From: Labia minor
Lineage: Eukaryota; Arthropoda; Insecta; Dermaptera; Spongiphoridae
Direction: 5' to 3'
Assembly: GCA_963082975.1 (NCBI GenBank)
Contig: OY720344.1
Location: forward strand, 66,616,546-66,680,545
DNA: 64,000 bases
A program made the position numbers and the translations under genes. Positions 19,691 through 31,123 of this stretch are shown here, piece after piece; positions within the stretch are counted from its first letter, which is position 1, and the number at the start of each line of letters is the position of its first letter. A model generated the notes under the pieces. It had not been told where the DNA came from. It was given only the letters and a program-made list of their open reading frames with translations, and ran no database searches.

Positions 19691-22627
19691 TTCTCAATTT
19701 TCAATTTTTTGGAATCGTTTTGATAAATGAAGGATTTTTTTTTTGTATAAAATTGTCATCTATGAAAAGACATTTGTAATTACTCAGAATCATATCGTAC
19801 AAGCATAGAGTGACGAAAGAAAGGCGAAGTAAACCCGATGCGCAGGTAGCTAGATTCCCTTTCAATTTCATGAGAATGTAATACAAAATTCACAACAAAG
19901 TAAAAAAAAATGTATAATAAGAGAAGAAAATTATTTCGATATAAAGTTTGTGGAAATGTAACTGTTTCCTTTAAAATAAATTTTATTTATACAAAATGCT
20001 CGTTTATATTTGATTGAGTCTCTTATTTATAATTTCTTCAAAAATATCTCCTTCCAAAAGTTAAACATCATTTTACGGTAAGATCCAAGTAATGAATCTG
20101 CGCTAAATTCTGATTATAATATTTTTTTTTAAATATTATCTATTTTCTTATACTCTCGTTTACATTAATCGGGTTGAATAATAGTCATATAAATAAATTC
20201 CATCCAGAAGATTATGATCATGGTATGACAGTTATTTTCCTGATATACTTTTCATGAGTAGCGTTGCAATTTTCTTCTTTTTTCAGGAGGTTTTTTTCCC
20301 TCTCTGTCTACAATATGAATAATAAATAAAGTTTTTAAAAACCAGAATGTAACAGAGCAGTTTTGTTGAATAAGAAAAATAAAACAACAAATAAATATCT
20401 AATGAGCTGATGTCTAGCTTACCCTCTGAAGAAAAGGAAAGGGTTATTAAAAAATTTCTACTCTGGACTGAGAAAAATATTTTTATAAAATTACTAAGTT
20501 CTACTACCTCCCCCTTCTCACCCGTAAACATATTGTAGAAAATATTTAAATAGACTGTTAACTTATTAAATATTTAAATAAAAAAAATTGACAAATTATA
20601 TTTATCTATTTATCTCTCTCTCTCCCTCTCTCTCCATGTCTATATATATATATATAGGTGTATGTATTATTGGTATATTTAAAGAGAGAGTAATCAAAAG
20701 ATAAATTAACAATGACTACGCTTATTTTTATTTGAAATCCTATCATTTTATTTTAATTAAATTTAGAATTGAAATGAAATAGGAACAAACAATAGAGATT
20801 GGCATATTAGAAGTTTTAAATGAACAAGAAACATATATATACGAGAAAATGCAAGTGGAATGAGAATCATGAAGTTGAGCTGTGTATTTTACAATTTTTA
20901 ATTAATTTATTTTTCATTTAAAATTTAGATATTTTTTTTTCTAATTGTTTTCTTTAAAAATATATAAATGAATTAAATCTCTCTCACTCTCAATTATAAT
21001 CTCAATAATTAAAAAATAAAATCTTTATTTCACCTCATTTCTACTCACTTTTATATAAAAGTGTATGACACCTCTATTTTTAACACCTTCTCCTTCTATA
21101 TTGATTTTTAAAAATCATTCTGATCCTATTCATCCAAATTATGTTAGTACTAGAATTTATTAATAGCTAAAATGTTGAATTGAATTTTTGTCGCAGGATT
21201 TAAAGATTTAGAGATACTTTAATAATAATAAAAAAAGAAATCTTTGAAAGCAAAGAACATGAAAATCATGTTCTTTTTATCAAGAAGGTAGCTTGGTAGT
21301 AATTTGGTGAAATACTAAATGAATAAACTGACTTATATGGGATTAGATCCCTAGAAATAGGAAAAAATATCATTTTTAGTAAATTTAGTAAAATTTCTAG
21401 TAAATTTAGTAAAAATGTTTTTTAAATCAATCAAAATATTGACCCTTTTAGATATAATGATTTATAGTTCATATAATTACATATGATTCTTCAGAATACA
21501 TTAATTCATTTTTCATTAATAAAATATTATTATCATTATTTTATTATTTTTTTAAATAAAACATCTTGATCAGTGATATATTGGTAAAATAAGAAGTAAG
21601 GGAACGCATAGTAGGAGCAAAAAAAGTCCTATTTTCAGCAAACTATTTTTTTCCATATGAGTTTTTATTTTTTCTTATTCTTACTATGCAAAATATTAAC
21701 GAGCACAAAAAAAGAAATTCTAACAGAAGATTTAAGTGGGACATGAAAAAGTACTGGAACGCGTTCCGGTTCTAAAAAAAAGTAAGGGAACGTTGTCCCA
21801 AACACCACTGATCTTGATATTATTTTCTTACTATATATTTCTATCAATATAAGTTTTGAAATGATAATTATAGACAATATTTTATATAAATATATTAGTC
21901 AAAATTGAAAATTTTTCTAACTTAAAATCTAATATTTTTAAATTAAATTATTAAATTTGTTTTATAATGGATAATTGTCAAAAATATAATTTATTATCTC
22001 GATTCAGATAAATGTATGAAAATTTATTTCAACTGTTCGTTTTTAAACTTTGTTTAATTTCTAAGTTGAAAACTCTTGAATTGCATTTACCTTAAGTATA
22101 CATAATATATAGATATATTTATATCCATAGAAATAAACTTTAGAATTTTTATCAGCCATTTTATTTTAAAATGAAATATTCCTACTTTTACTATAAACAC
22201 ATTCCCGAAGCATGATAAAATGAAATTATTTTTATTTGAAAAGTTAGACAAAAACTCAAGAAAGATGTGTATTACTTTGAAACAAGTAACGAGATAAGAA
22301 ATGTTGCCTTTTGATTGAAATCTATTAGTTGAGCTTTTCCCCTTGAAAGATAATAACCTATATTGTCTTTATCTCACGAAATTGAATTTAACCTCCAAAA
22401 TGCTTACTTTAAATCACCAAAATATTACGGATTATAATAATAAATATAATTTATTTATATCGTAAATAATAAAGTAAAAGATCATATAAACATAGCATGA
22501 ACGTGGAAAAACATAAAAAGCACCTTATTTTGTTTTATTTATTTAACACCCACTATCCTGACGTTTGTCTTGGTTAAAACCATCTTAAGAGCTTGAATAT
22601 GTAACTAAACTTATTTCATTTTTAAAA
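19691..22627. other. AT-rich intronic DNA
   Basis: I recognise no gene or element here. There is a (TC)n/(TA)n microsatellite at about 20608-20656. Confidence 0.4.
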
Positions 22628-22800
22628 AATAAGACACCATGCATCCTGGGACAAAACGCTTAACACTCAACCTCGTGGTTCTGGGTTCAAGTCTCAGGTC
22701 TGACAAGAGAAACCTCTTTCTAACTGTCTTCTATGAGAACACGAGATCTATCTATCCTTCATGAGAAAAATTGGAAAGTTACTTGAAGAAATCTGGAGTA
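22628..22800 (+). repeat. tRNA-derived SINE copy 1
   Basis: A tRNA-like head carries a B-box-like TGGGTTCAAGTCTCAGG near 22680. It is followed by a body sharing TTACTTGAAGAAAT-type blocks with 47516-47690. The two copies are strongly diverged, and no clear target duplication was found. Confidence 0.5.
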
Positions 22801-23290
22801 TCGATTATCTCGCCAATTTGAATTGGATAAATTAACATATATTTTATTTAAATTAAATTTAATTAAAATTATAAATTAAAATTAAAAATTAATAAATATA
22901 TATTAAACAAGCGTGTGTTTGTCTCTTTGTTGATACCACCACGTCATGTGCTGGCGCGTTATTTGCAGTCGTGTTAAAAATTAATTCCGGTACTTTCAGC
23001 GATTCAATCAAGATGAAATTCTATATCTAGCAGTATTATACAATTTTTAATCATGTGAAAAACTATCAAACATATATCTTTATTTTTACGGTTAGTTTAG
23101 AATCAAAAAAAAATGAAACATGAAAGGTAATGACCATCTTCCGGATGAGCTACATTTCTCAAAAGTTGATAGAAAACTACAAATTTTGAATAATGCCCGT
23201 GTAGTAAATTTTATTATTCTAGCCAAAACCGTTTTTGCGTAATCTTGTCTACATACACACATACACATACACCCACACACACACACATAT

Positions 23291-24252
23291 CCAGCACAGA
23301 GAATATCGCTCACTATGCTGGCACAAGTAGATGCCCGGTATACCAAGTAGCACTCAAGAAGATAACGATTAGACGAAAATGAGAATACTGCAGCTAAACA
23401 TCAACCACTGCGAGGCTGCACATCATTTGCTCATGCAGACGGTACGAGAACTAAAGCTTGACCTTGTGCTTTTATCAGAATCGTATAAGCACCTAAGCGG
23501 TCAACCATGGGAAACTGATAGCACTACCAAAGCTGTTATATGGTCCTGTGGCAAGCTCCCGGAGTATCGTTAGCAATGGCAGCGCCGGCTTTGTGGGGGC
23601 GTCGGTGAATGACATCCGTTTTTACAGCTGGTACGCTCCACCCGGCCTCTCTATTGTTGAATTTACTGACTTCTTGGATCGGCTGTCAGGGGATGTGAAG
23701 CAACACGATCCAGTGGCAATAGCCGGAGTTCTGGCTGAGGAAAGATGGGCCCTCTATCATGGCTGTTTTCGTGAGTATCTTCACCGTTTCAAGTATGACG
23801 ATTCTCCGGAGAGCCCGTCCTGTCCAGGAGTTATAGAAAATGCGGAACACGTTTTCTTTGAGTGTTCACGTTTTTGTCAACAGCGAGATGATGTAGAGAA
23901 ATGTATAAACATAGGAATCTATCCAGAGTCTATACTAGAAGTAATGTTGTCATCAGAGGCTGCCTGGAACGCAATCAGCATATTTGCAACAGAAGTTCTT
24001 ACAGACTTGCGTTTCATAGAAAGAAAAAGAGCGAATGATAACAACTAGGAGAAAGGAAAAATAACACCTTAGCTGCCTGAAGGAAGAGCAGTAGCTTTGT
24101 CCTTCCCCCATGAAGTAATGCCTAACGGCGGTTCCCGTGAGGGATTGAGGTTAGAGGAAAGCGGAGGCTTTATCATCTTAAGTCCGACATACTAGGCAAA
24201 CCTAATGAACCTAATGATACGTAAATGTATTTCCTTCGCTATATAAAAAAAA
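23291..24252 (+). mobile_element. R1-clade LINE, internally deleted, in an (ACAY)n microsatellite
   Basis: A short 5' leader, an endonuclease fragment, the extreme C-terminus of ORF2, a 3' UTR and a short A-tail are present. The flanks are CACACATACACATACACC on the left and ACACACATACATACATAC on the right. R1-clade families such as Waldo are known to target ACAY repeats, which fits. Reverse transcriptase is missing. Confidence 0.75.
23379..24048 (+). pseudogene. R1-type ORF2: endonuclease joined to C-terminal tail
   Basis: The first part (23379-23573) reads MRILQLNINHCEAAHHLL, then VRELKLDLVLLSESY, the start of an R1-type apurinic-like endonuclease. A one-base shift near 23550 moves to the frame SIVSNGSAGFVGASVN, then RFYSWYAPPGLS. 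At about 23726, after DPVAIAG, the catalytic continuation is replaced directly by the ORF2 C-terminus (CPGVIENAEHVFFECSRF, ending RKRANDNN at the stop). Roughly 800 residues of endonuclease end, reverse transcriptase and linker are lost relative to an intact R1 ORF2. Confidence 0.8.
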
Positions 24253-25149
24253 CACACATACATACATACATACATACATACACACAGACAGACAGACATT
24301 TTTCCCACCCTTTTTGTTAGTGAAAATGACTCAGGGACTTTCAAAACGTATAAAAACATCAAAATCTCGACATCGAAAATTTTCGTGATCGCAATATGTA
24401 CTATCTCTGGTGAGATAGTAATAAAAATAAAAAAAATATAACACCTCTAGTTCACTGGCATCCAACTTTAAAATCGTTATCATTTCTATAAGGCAGAGGA
24501 TTTTATTAATAATAATCATAAACTCTGAAGATTAGTTAAGAATGAAACGTCGATCAAGACATTAAATTAATAATACGTATAAGAGATCTATGATAAAAAA
24601 ACTCATTTTTTTACCCGGTCATTATTTACCAGTGAATATTTTGAATAGAATATAAGTGAATAATTTATTAATAAATAAAATTTATGTGTAATATTATATA
24701 ATAGAATTAATTAGTTATACATAAGTTTTTTTTTATAATTACAAAATGTTAACACATAGTTCAACTAGAAATTCGTTTGTCTTTAGACATATGTTAGAAT
24801 TTAATTACTTCCAGTCTAGTTAGCGGAGTATGAAAACCATCACACATTTTAGTTCCATTGTTTGATATTTAACATAAATCAAATGTCAGACATTGAATTT
24901 AGTAATTTTTTATGAATTCATAATCCTGAAATAAATACAAACTCTTCGGGGTTAAACTCAACGGTTTCCTACTTTGATATTAATTAGTTCATTAAATGTA
25001 TTTCAAATATATATTCAGTTAAGTTCAAAGAGCAGGCCATGAATTTAAATGGAATTGTGTAGGAAAATATATAAGTTATGGTATATTTATTTTCAGATAA
25101 TTATTTTAAAATAAGAAAAAAAAGATTTTATTAATTATTAGTTCAGAGA

Positions 25150-25475
25150 AATTTTTATCTATCTATCTCTGTGGATCTACGGAACTCGAAAGTTCTTGGC
25201 CGCAGCAACCACATTTCTACAAATGTCCCTATCCTGAGCCACAACCATCCAATTCCTACCCTCTCTAAACTCTCTCAAGTCCCCTCTTCATTCTCCACCC
25301 ACCATCGGTCTCCCCACCAATATATTTTTCGCCATTCTTTCTTCTCCCATTCTAGCCATGTTCCCTGCCCATCGCAGTCTTCTCGATTTTTATAACCCTA
25401 ACTATGTCTGGAGAAGAATTCCTCGTTATGCAGTCTCCGCCATTCCCCGGCGACCTCATCTTTCTTTCAAAGAAA
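25150..25475 (-). pseudogene. LINE 3'-end fragment
   Basis: This is the same LINE family as at 57841-58405. An (AGAT)n tail near 25159-25170 is followed on the minus strand by the complement of the GAACTCGAAAGTTCTTGGCC block and a degraded ORF2 C-terminus. It is too damaged to read as a frame. Confidence 0.6.
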
Positions 25476-26678
25476 TTTGCTATTTTTTATTATATTGTAT
25501 ATCCTCATTTTTATGGTGACCTAATTTCTAAAATTTTTATCTCCTGCAACCACATTTCTCTAACCGGATCAGACGAATTCTTATTTTCTCCCAATTCCCT
25601 CATATTTATATCAGTAAAAAAAATTATATTTATCATTATACAAATAAATAATATTATAATTTATTAAATCAATTTTGACTCTCCATTGGTTTATTGATAA
25701 AACCAATGGGTTTAATTTTATTTTTTATATCAATAAGCGCAGGGATCTCGTCCCGAGTTTATAATTGTTTAATTCATTTTGCATTCAACACATGGTTTCA
25801 TCATTTGAGTTTGTTATATATTTTTCTTTTTTTTTTTTAATTATTACCGACCGACGATAGTAAGGGAGGTATTGTTTTCACACCAAATTTCACATGTGGA
25901 GATTTTTACATATCTCCACGAATCATGCATTTTCTTAACAGAAAAAAGTATTTTTAGCATGATGTCTGTCCGTCCGTCCGTCCGTCCGTCCGTCCGTCCG
26001 TATAGATGTGTACAGCCTGAACGGCTCAACCGATTTTGATGAAATTTGGTATATTTACTTAATGCATCAGTGGGATGAATTGATCAACTTTTGGTGCAAA
26101 TCCGGAAACCGGAAGTGGTCCGTCCGTCCGTCCGTCCGTACGTATAGATGTGTACAGCCACGAATCATGCATTTTCTTAACAGAAAAAAGTATTTTTAGC
26201 ATGATGTCTGTCCGTGCGTCCGTCCGTCCTTCCGTCTGTTCGTATAAATGTGTACAGCCTGAACGGCTAAACCGATTTTGATGAAATTTGGTATCTTTAC
26301 TTAATGCATCAGTGGGATGAATTGATCAACTTTTGGTGCAAATCCGGAAACCGGAAGTGGTAGTATTAGCGATCGACGATAGGAAGGGAAGGGTTATTTT
26401 CACACCAAATTTCACATGAGGAGATTTTTTTACATATCACCACGAATGTATTGGTTTTATCCTCGGGAAAAATCATCTTCATTATGTTTTTCTTAATTTA
26501 AAATTATATGACGTCACAGCCTCGGGTAACGCCGGCTACTTCAGCTATATATTATAAATAAAATAAAATTAAAAATATTTATGTTCTACCCATATGTGTT
26601 TTTTATTACATTAATAGATATATTAAAATTATTTGAAATTGTTTCTGTAGCTGGAAATTAATTTACTTCAAACCGTCG

Positions 26679-28105
26679 CACAGTGGTCTGAAACGCCAAA
26701 AAAGCTGGCCAAAAATCGAAAATTGAAAAATTTTTTTTTTGCATGTCGTTTATGGTATTTTGTTGAAGACATATTTATGTACGAAAAGCTGAAAAAGTAG
26801 AGCACTACCATGACTCTACGAGTTTTCCGAACATCTCAAAGTCAACTGTTTTTACTTTCTCCAGAGATTTCCCAAAACGTCTGAAATTCGAGCTCAGTCA
26901 AAATTGGTGTTTCGTTTCATAGAAAAGTTTCATTTGCAACTTGCGACATGGAAACTGTTGCTGGAGGTACGTACATGGACTTTTTTTATTTTGTTTGCTA
27001 GAAATGCATGTATTATATTGATATTGGCTGATTTAAACCGCTTGTGTCAGAAAATGTAACCTGACGAAAAACTTTTCAAAAAACATTCCGCATTTTTTAC
27101 ATTGGTGACCATTGGTGACAATCTCATTTGAAACATAAAGATAAAGGTCTATAGATAAAGAATCATGAAGAAAAAATTGCTCCTTTTTGCCCCATTTGTT
27201 CCTATGAATTTTTTGATTAATATCTCGTTAAGGTGCACCTGTCACTGTGCTCTTGTTTTGCCAATCGGACAACTATCCGAAGATGCCCAGGAGGCCAGGA
27301 ACAAGGATATCAGAAATTATCGTGAAAAACATACAAGGAAATGTTCACGTGAAAAAACAATGGAGGATGTTTTCAAAAGGCTACTGGTATCTTCGGATCC
27401 AGTGATATCCAGTTTCAAAAAAATGCGGCCGAAAACAAGTGAACCTCTCAGTCCGAAAGTACTCAATTTGCTAATGTCGTCCCAAGCCTGTTCACCAACA
27501 ATTGAAGATGTTGACCCAGAATCACCTTGCACTGATGAAATGTAACAGTGAATTCATAAAGCTTCATAAAAAAGAAGAATATATTTTTGCAACACGAACG
27601 AAATGATAAAAATGAAATAAAACACGGTACTTACCAAAATGTAACTGTTAGTTATTTGTCTTACTGATAATAAAATATTTTTCAGAAATGCACTTTCTCT
27701 TGAAGTGAGTCCATCACTCACAATTGGCATATTTTTACTATCGAGAAAATCATCTAATTTCAATATCTTAACATGAAAACCCCTAAGTTTCGATGGTTGT
27801 GAGCTTTACGGATTTTCTCTGCATGACGTCATTTTTTGAAAAATCAACACATCATTTGAAATTTATCATTTTTTTTCGTACAATCTAACTTCAATTTCGA
27901 AATTTTCGGCTCAAAAAATCCCAGAGAACATACAATTGCGAATCTGACGTCACTTTTCTAAAAATCTGTCCGCCATTTTGAATTCGCCATTTTTTTTGTC
28001 AAATTTAAATTTCCTGACTCTCAAAACTATTGCCTACAAAATTTCAAGCTGTTTCACCAACATCTACATTTTTGGCCAGCTTTTTTGGCGTTTCAGACCA
28101 CTGTG
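26679..28105 (+). mobile_element. Unclassified DNA transposon with 38-bp perfect TIRs
   Basis: The ends are perfect inverted repeats of 38 bp beginning CACAGTGGTCTGAAACGCCA. The 1427-bp element interrupts copy A1. The uninterrupted sequence, CCGTCGCGTCGGTCGG, is present in copy A5 near 53306-53325. Comparing them leaves either no target duplication or a 2-bp GC duplication. The interior holds one ORF and repeated TTTTGAAAAA-type AT-rich DNA. Confidence 0.8.
27165..27545 (+). CDS. Fragment of the transposon-encoded protein, family unknown
   Basis: The ORF has 126 residues. The first ~35 are probably read-through, and the supported part begins near LPIGQLSEDAQEARNKDIRN and continues KCSREKTMEDVFKRLLVSSD, KMRPKTSEPLSPKVLNLL, ending DPESPCTDEM. 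Its E/R/K-rich composition and higher GC than the flanks mark it as real coding sequence. I recall similar LPIGQLSEEAQEARNKD segments at the ends of unannotated proteins repeated in many invertebrate genomes, consistent with the C-terminus of this transposon's own protein. No catalytic motif is left. Confidence 0.55.
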   Translation: MKKKLLLFAPFVPMNFLINISLRCTCHCALVLPIGQLSEDAQEARNKDIRNYREKHTRKCSREKTMEDVFKRLLVSSDPVISSFKKMRPKTSEPLSPKVLNLLMSSQACSPTIEDVDPESPCTDEM

Positions 28106-28137
28106 CGTCGGTCGGTTCGGACCTGGCCACAGGTCAA

Positions 28138-29182
28138 CTTATTTTTAATTTTATCTCTATTAGATACATTATAATATTAATAGAGGGTGACACTGAATCA
28201 ACTGAATTTTTTCAAATATGAATAAATTAAACACGCAAGCAAGGAAGATAAAAAATAGTTTTTAAATATAAATATAAAGTATACCCATATAATTACTAAA
28301 GGTTACAATTTACAATTATATCAGGGAGATTGTTGGATATATTAAAAAATTATCAAACACGCAACTCTTGAAGTTCCTAAATATTCCTGATTTGGCTTTG
28401 ATTCGCATTATTAAATGTTGTTTTAAATGTTTTAGTAAAATGATTAATTTTTTAATTGAAATAATTTTAAATATAAAAAGGTGAAAAAATAGTTTCATTA
28501 TTATTATAATTATTTGGATAATATTTATTTAAATATTTAAATTTTGTGATTATATGAATAAAATTATTTTAAATGTAAATATTTATTAGGATAATCAATC
28601 CATCGATGAAGTTTAATTAAATTCATGATGATACATGTATTTTTCTTTTATTTAATTAAAATTTTAAAGATTTCTAGTTTATTTGGTTATACAAAGGCTT
28701 TTAAATTTTTTTTTAATTTTTTTATTAAAGTAAAAGCTGGGAGCTAACTGTGATATAATTAATTTGAGATCAGTATGGTATAAACAATTTTATAAGCTAA
28801 CGAAGATGTTGCTGCTGATGATTTTAATTTTTCTTCTCTACTTCATTTCAGATAATAATTATTTACATTACAGTTTTGACTCTTAATTAGAAATTAAAAA
28901 TTTAATTAATTACAAAAATGGAAAATTCAAAAAAAAAAAAAAATAATTGGCTTCTAGATCTAACAAATTAAAATTATATTAATTATATACTTTTATTAAT
29001 ATTTTATAATTTTTTTTAGTAATAAATTTGGTTAAATCTATAATTAAAAAAATTGATACTAAGTATTTTCTTCATTTCTTTTAACTACAAATAGAATTTT
29101 TACTTTTGAAACTTTTCCTAGCTCTTAAGATTTACTTGAAATATGAAACCGTTGTTATTTAAATTTAAATTAATATAATGTA
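28138..29182. other. AT-rich intronic DNA
   Basis: I recognise no exon, inverted terminal repeat or known motif in this stretch. Confidence 0.4.
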
Positions 29183-30071
29183 CAGTGGTGCCTCACACAA
29201 AGAACTTAATTCGTTCCAGGAGCAAGTTCGTTATGCGAAGAGTTCGTTATGTGAAACGCGTTTTCCCATAACAATAAATGTGAAAAAAAATAATTCGTTC
29301 TGTAGCAAAAATATGCTAAGATGACATAATAAAAGATAAAATTTTTTTACTATTTTTATTTAGAGATACATATTTAGAAAAAAACATTAAATCTAAAAAA
29401 CCACCCCCTGCTGGCTTTGAATTCTTCATCATTATCTTGATTGCTGCTACTTCCAGGGACGTTTTTCTTTAGATCGTCATAAATTCTCTTGGCTTTGTGA
29501 CAGATAATATCTTGGGTTGTTACGTCACCTTTCACCTGCCTGTCCTTAATCCAAATCGCTAATAGCCTCTCCATTTCCTCGTGAATTGAAGACCTATGTT
29601 TTTCATGAAATAATTTTGATACTCCTTTGGCTACTTTGGCTGATTTGATTGCATCCTTATTTGTCAAAATGGTGTAAATAGTTGTCTTGCTGAGGCCAAA
29701 CTCTTTGACGAGGTCACACTGTTTTACCCCAGATTCACTCCTAATTATTTCCTGTTTTATTTCAACAGAAATCACCCTCCTGCTTTTTTTCGAAGCCATG
29801 ATATAAAAAAAAATATTGAATGATAGTGATAATTGAATATGGTAATGAAGAACGATTGCCGCGATACGTTTTTAAGTTAAGTGCAGTGACTATAATGATT
29901 GCCTGCAGTGCCTGCGCAAGGGGATGCAATACAACGGCAGCGATCGTGGAAGCTCGGGCGAGTTCGTTGTGTGAAACGAAGTTCGTTGTATGAATCATGA
30001 AATTTAGTTTATTATGGTTCGTTGTGTGCAGCGTTCGCTGTGCGAGGCGTTCGTTATGCGAGGCACCACTG
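29183..30071 (-). mobile_element. Pogo/Tigger-like deletion derivative, 889 bp
   Basis: The left end CAGTGGTGCCTCACACA and the complement of the right end (CAGTGGTGCCTCGCATA) are inverted, and TA flanks both sides (29181-29182, 30072-30073). The terminal regions also carry several GTTCGTTATGCGA-type motifs, like transposase binding sites. The interior codes only for the DNA-binding half of the transposase. Confidence 0.85.
29374..29799 (-). pseudogene. Tigger-like transposase DNA-binding region
   Basis: The frame is 141 residues from a good Met. Residues 1-60 are the first CENP-B-type helix-turn-helix (RRVISVEIKQEIIRSESG, then LSKTTIYTILTNKD). Residues 70-141 are the second (IHEEMERLLAIWIKD, then KASRGWFFRF), which stops abruptly at a TAA. 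The DDE domain, normally another ~250 residues, is absent. The frame has no internal stop, so it could still make a DNA-binding protein, but expression is unknown. Confidence 0.85.
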
Positions 30072-31123
30072 TATATATAAGACACTCTCTTATGGGACCA
30101 CTTGTTTCGCTTGTTCGCAGCACTAGAGGCGCTGCTGGCACTAATTTTAATTCGGTTATCCGAAAACAGCCAACACCAGGCTGCACCCGCCTCATTTTAA
30201 ATCATTTTAAATATCGTAAATATCTGACAGCTTAGATCCGCTAATCCGCTGCGATTCGCTTGTATTCGCTATTATCTAACGTTTTTTCTAGATTAGTTCG
30301 CATCCCTATGAATGTAGTGGCGCTAAACGCAGTTTCAAAATTTGACATTGCGTGTCCCTGCCCTGCTATGTCAACAACGATCCATTTAATTCATTTTGGT
30401 ATATTAATTTATAATTTATAATTAGTATTTTTCAATAATATAATTTTAAGGTATTCTTAAAAACATAAAAATATCAATCTAGTTTTGAGTTTTCATTTTC
30501 TCATGACTTTTAAATTCTTTAAAATAATACTTATTCCAGATGAAAGAATAAAATCTTTTGTTTGTTTTTAAACAATGACCAGGTAAAACTTTATTTAATA
30601 TATGAAATAAATGAAGATGAATTAATTATTATGTTATAATCCATGTATAAATTTATACAATCTTATATCTTTGAAATTTAATTCATTTTAAGTAAATATA
30701 AATCTCATCAGGCAATAGGATGACATAACATTAATGAAAATTCTCGAAAAATGCAAATCCCTACACCGAATAAATCAACTTCATCATTTGTGTTGGCTTC
30801 GTTCGATTTAACGAGGACTCGATGTTCATGTAACAGTTATCGGGAAACTAATCAAAAGCTTTCCTATAGTTGAACAAACATGTTATTCTAGTTATCAGTC
30901 TCAATATCATGCTTTTATATAATCACTGATATAAAAAAAAATCACTTCATAAATAAGTAAATTTTAATGAAAAAATTCATTATTTTTCAAATAAATTTAC
31001 TTAAATACCTCAATTAGTCCATATATCAACTAACACAATAAATATATATAAATTTAGTAATTATAAATAAATCTAAAAACTCTGGCTGAAAGATGATTCT
31101 TTGGTATATCTTAAATTATAATA

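Larger units (their letters stand above)
22797..24437 (+). repeat. Dispersed family B, copy 1, split by a LINE
   Basis: The left part (22797-23290) and right part (24250-24437) together match 37464-37889, and match 49738-50290 on the other strand. The centre is an AC/ACAT microsatellite. The right end forms a hairpin, TACTATCTC-TGGT-GAGATAGTA. An R1-type LINE lies within the microsatellite. I have no superfamily for the repeat. Confidence 0.65.
25846..28137 (+). repeat. Dispersed family A, copy A1, with GTCY tract and nested element
   Basis: It starts TACCGACCGACGATAGTAAG and ends near CGTCGGTCGGTTCGG followed by CTGGCCACAGGTCAA, so the outermost parts are an imperfect inverted pair (ACCGACCGACG). 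It carries a (GTCC)n tract at about 25966-26001. A block of about 190 bp, including a second GTCC tract, is duplicated at 26150-26360. Near 26524-26547 there is a CGCCGGCTACTTCAGCTA segment like a Helitron 3' end. The unit at 26679-28105 is inserted near its right end. GTCY-bearing repeats of this type recall the mini-me/DINE (Helitron-related) families of flies. Confidence 0.6.

Noticed and set aside
20283-20531. Minus-strand 82-codon frame
   Set aside because: It is low-complexity, Phe/Ser/Leu-rich, with no splice sites or recognisable motif.
25844-26199. Open frames on both strands with RTDGRTDG-type repeats (also near 35143-35340 and 53676-53879)
   Set aside because: They are translations of the GTCC/GTCT microsatellite in family A and have no coding support.
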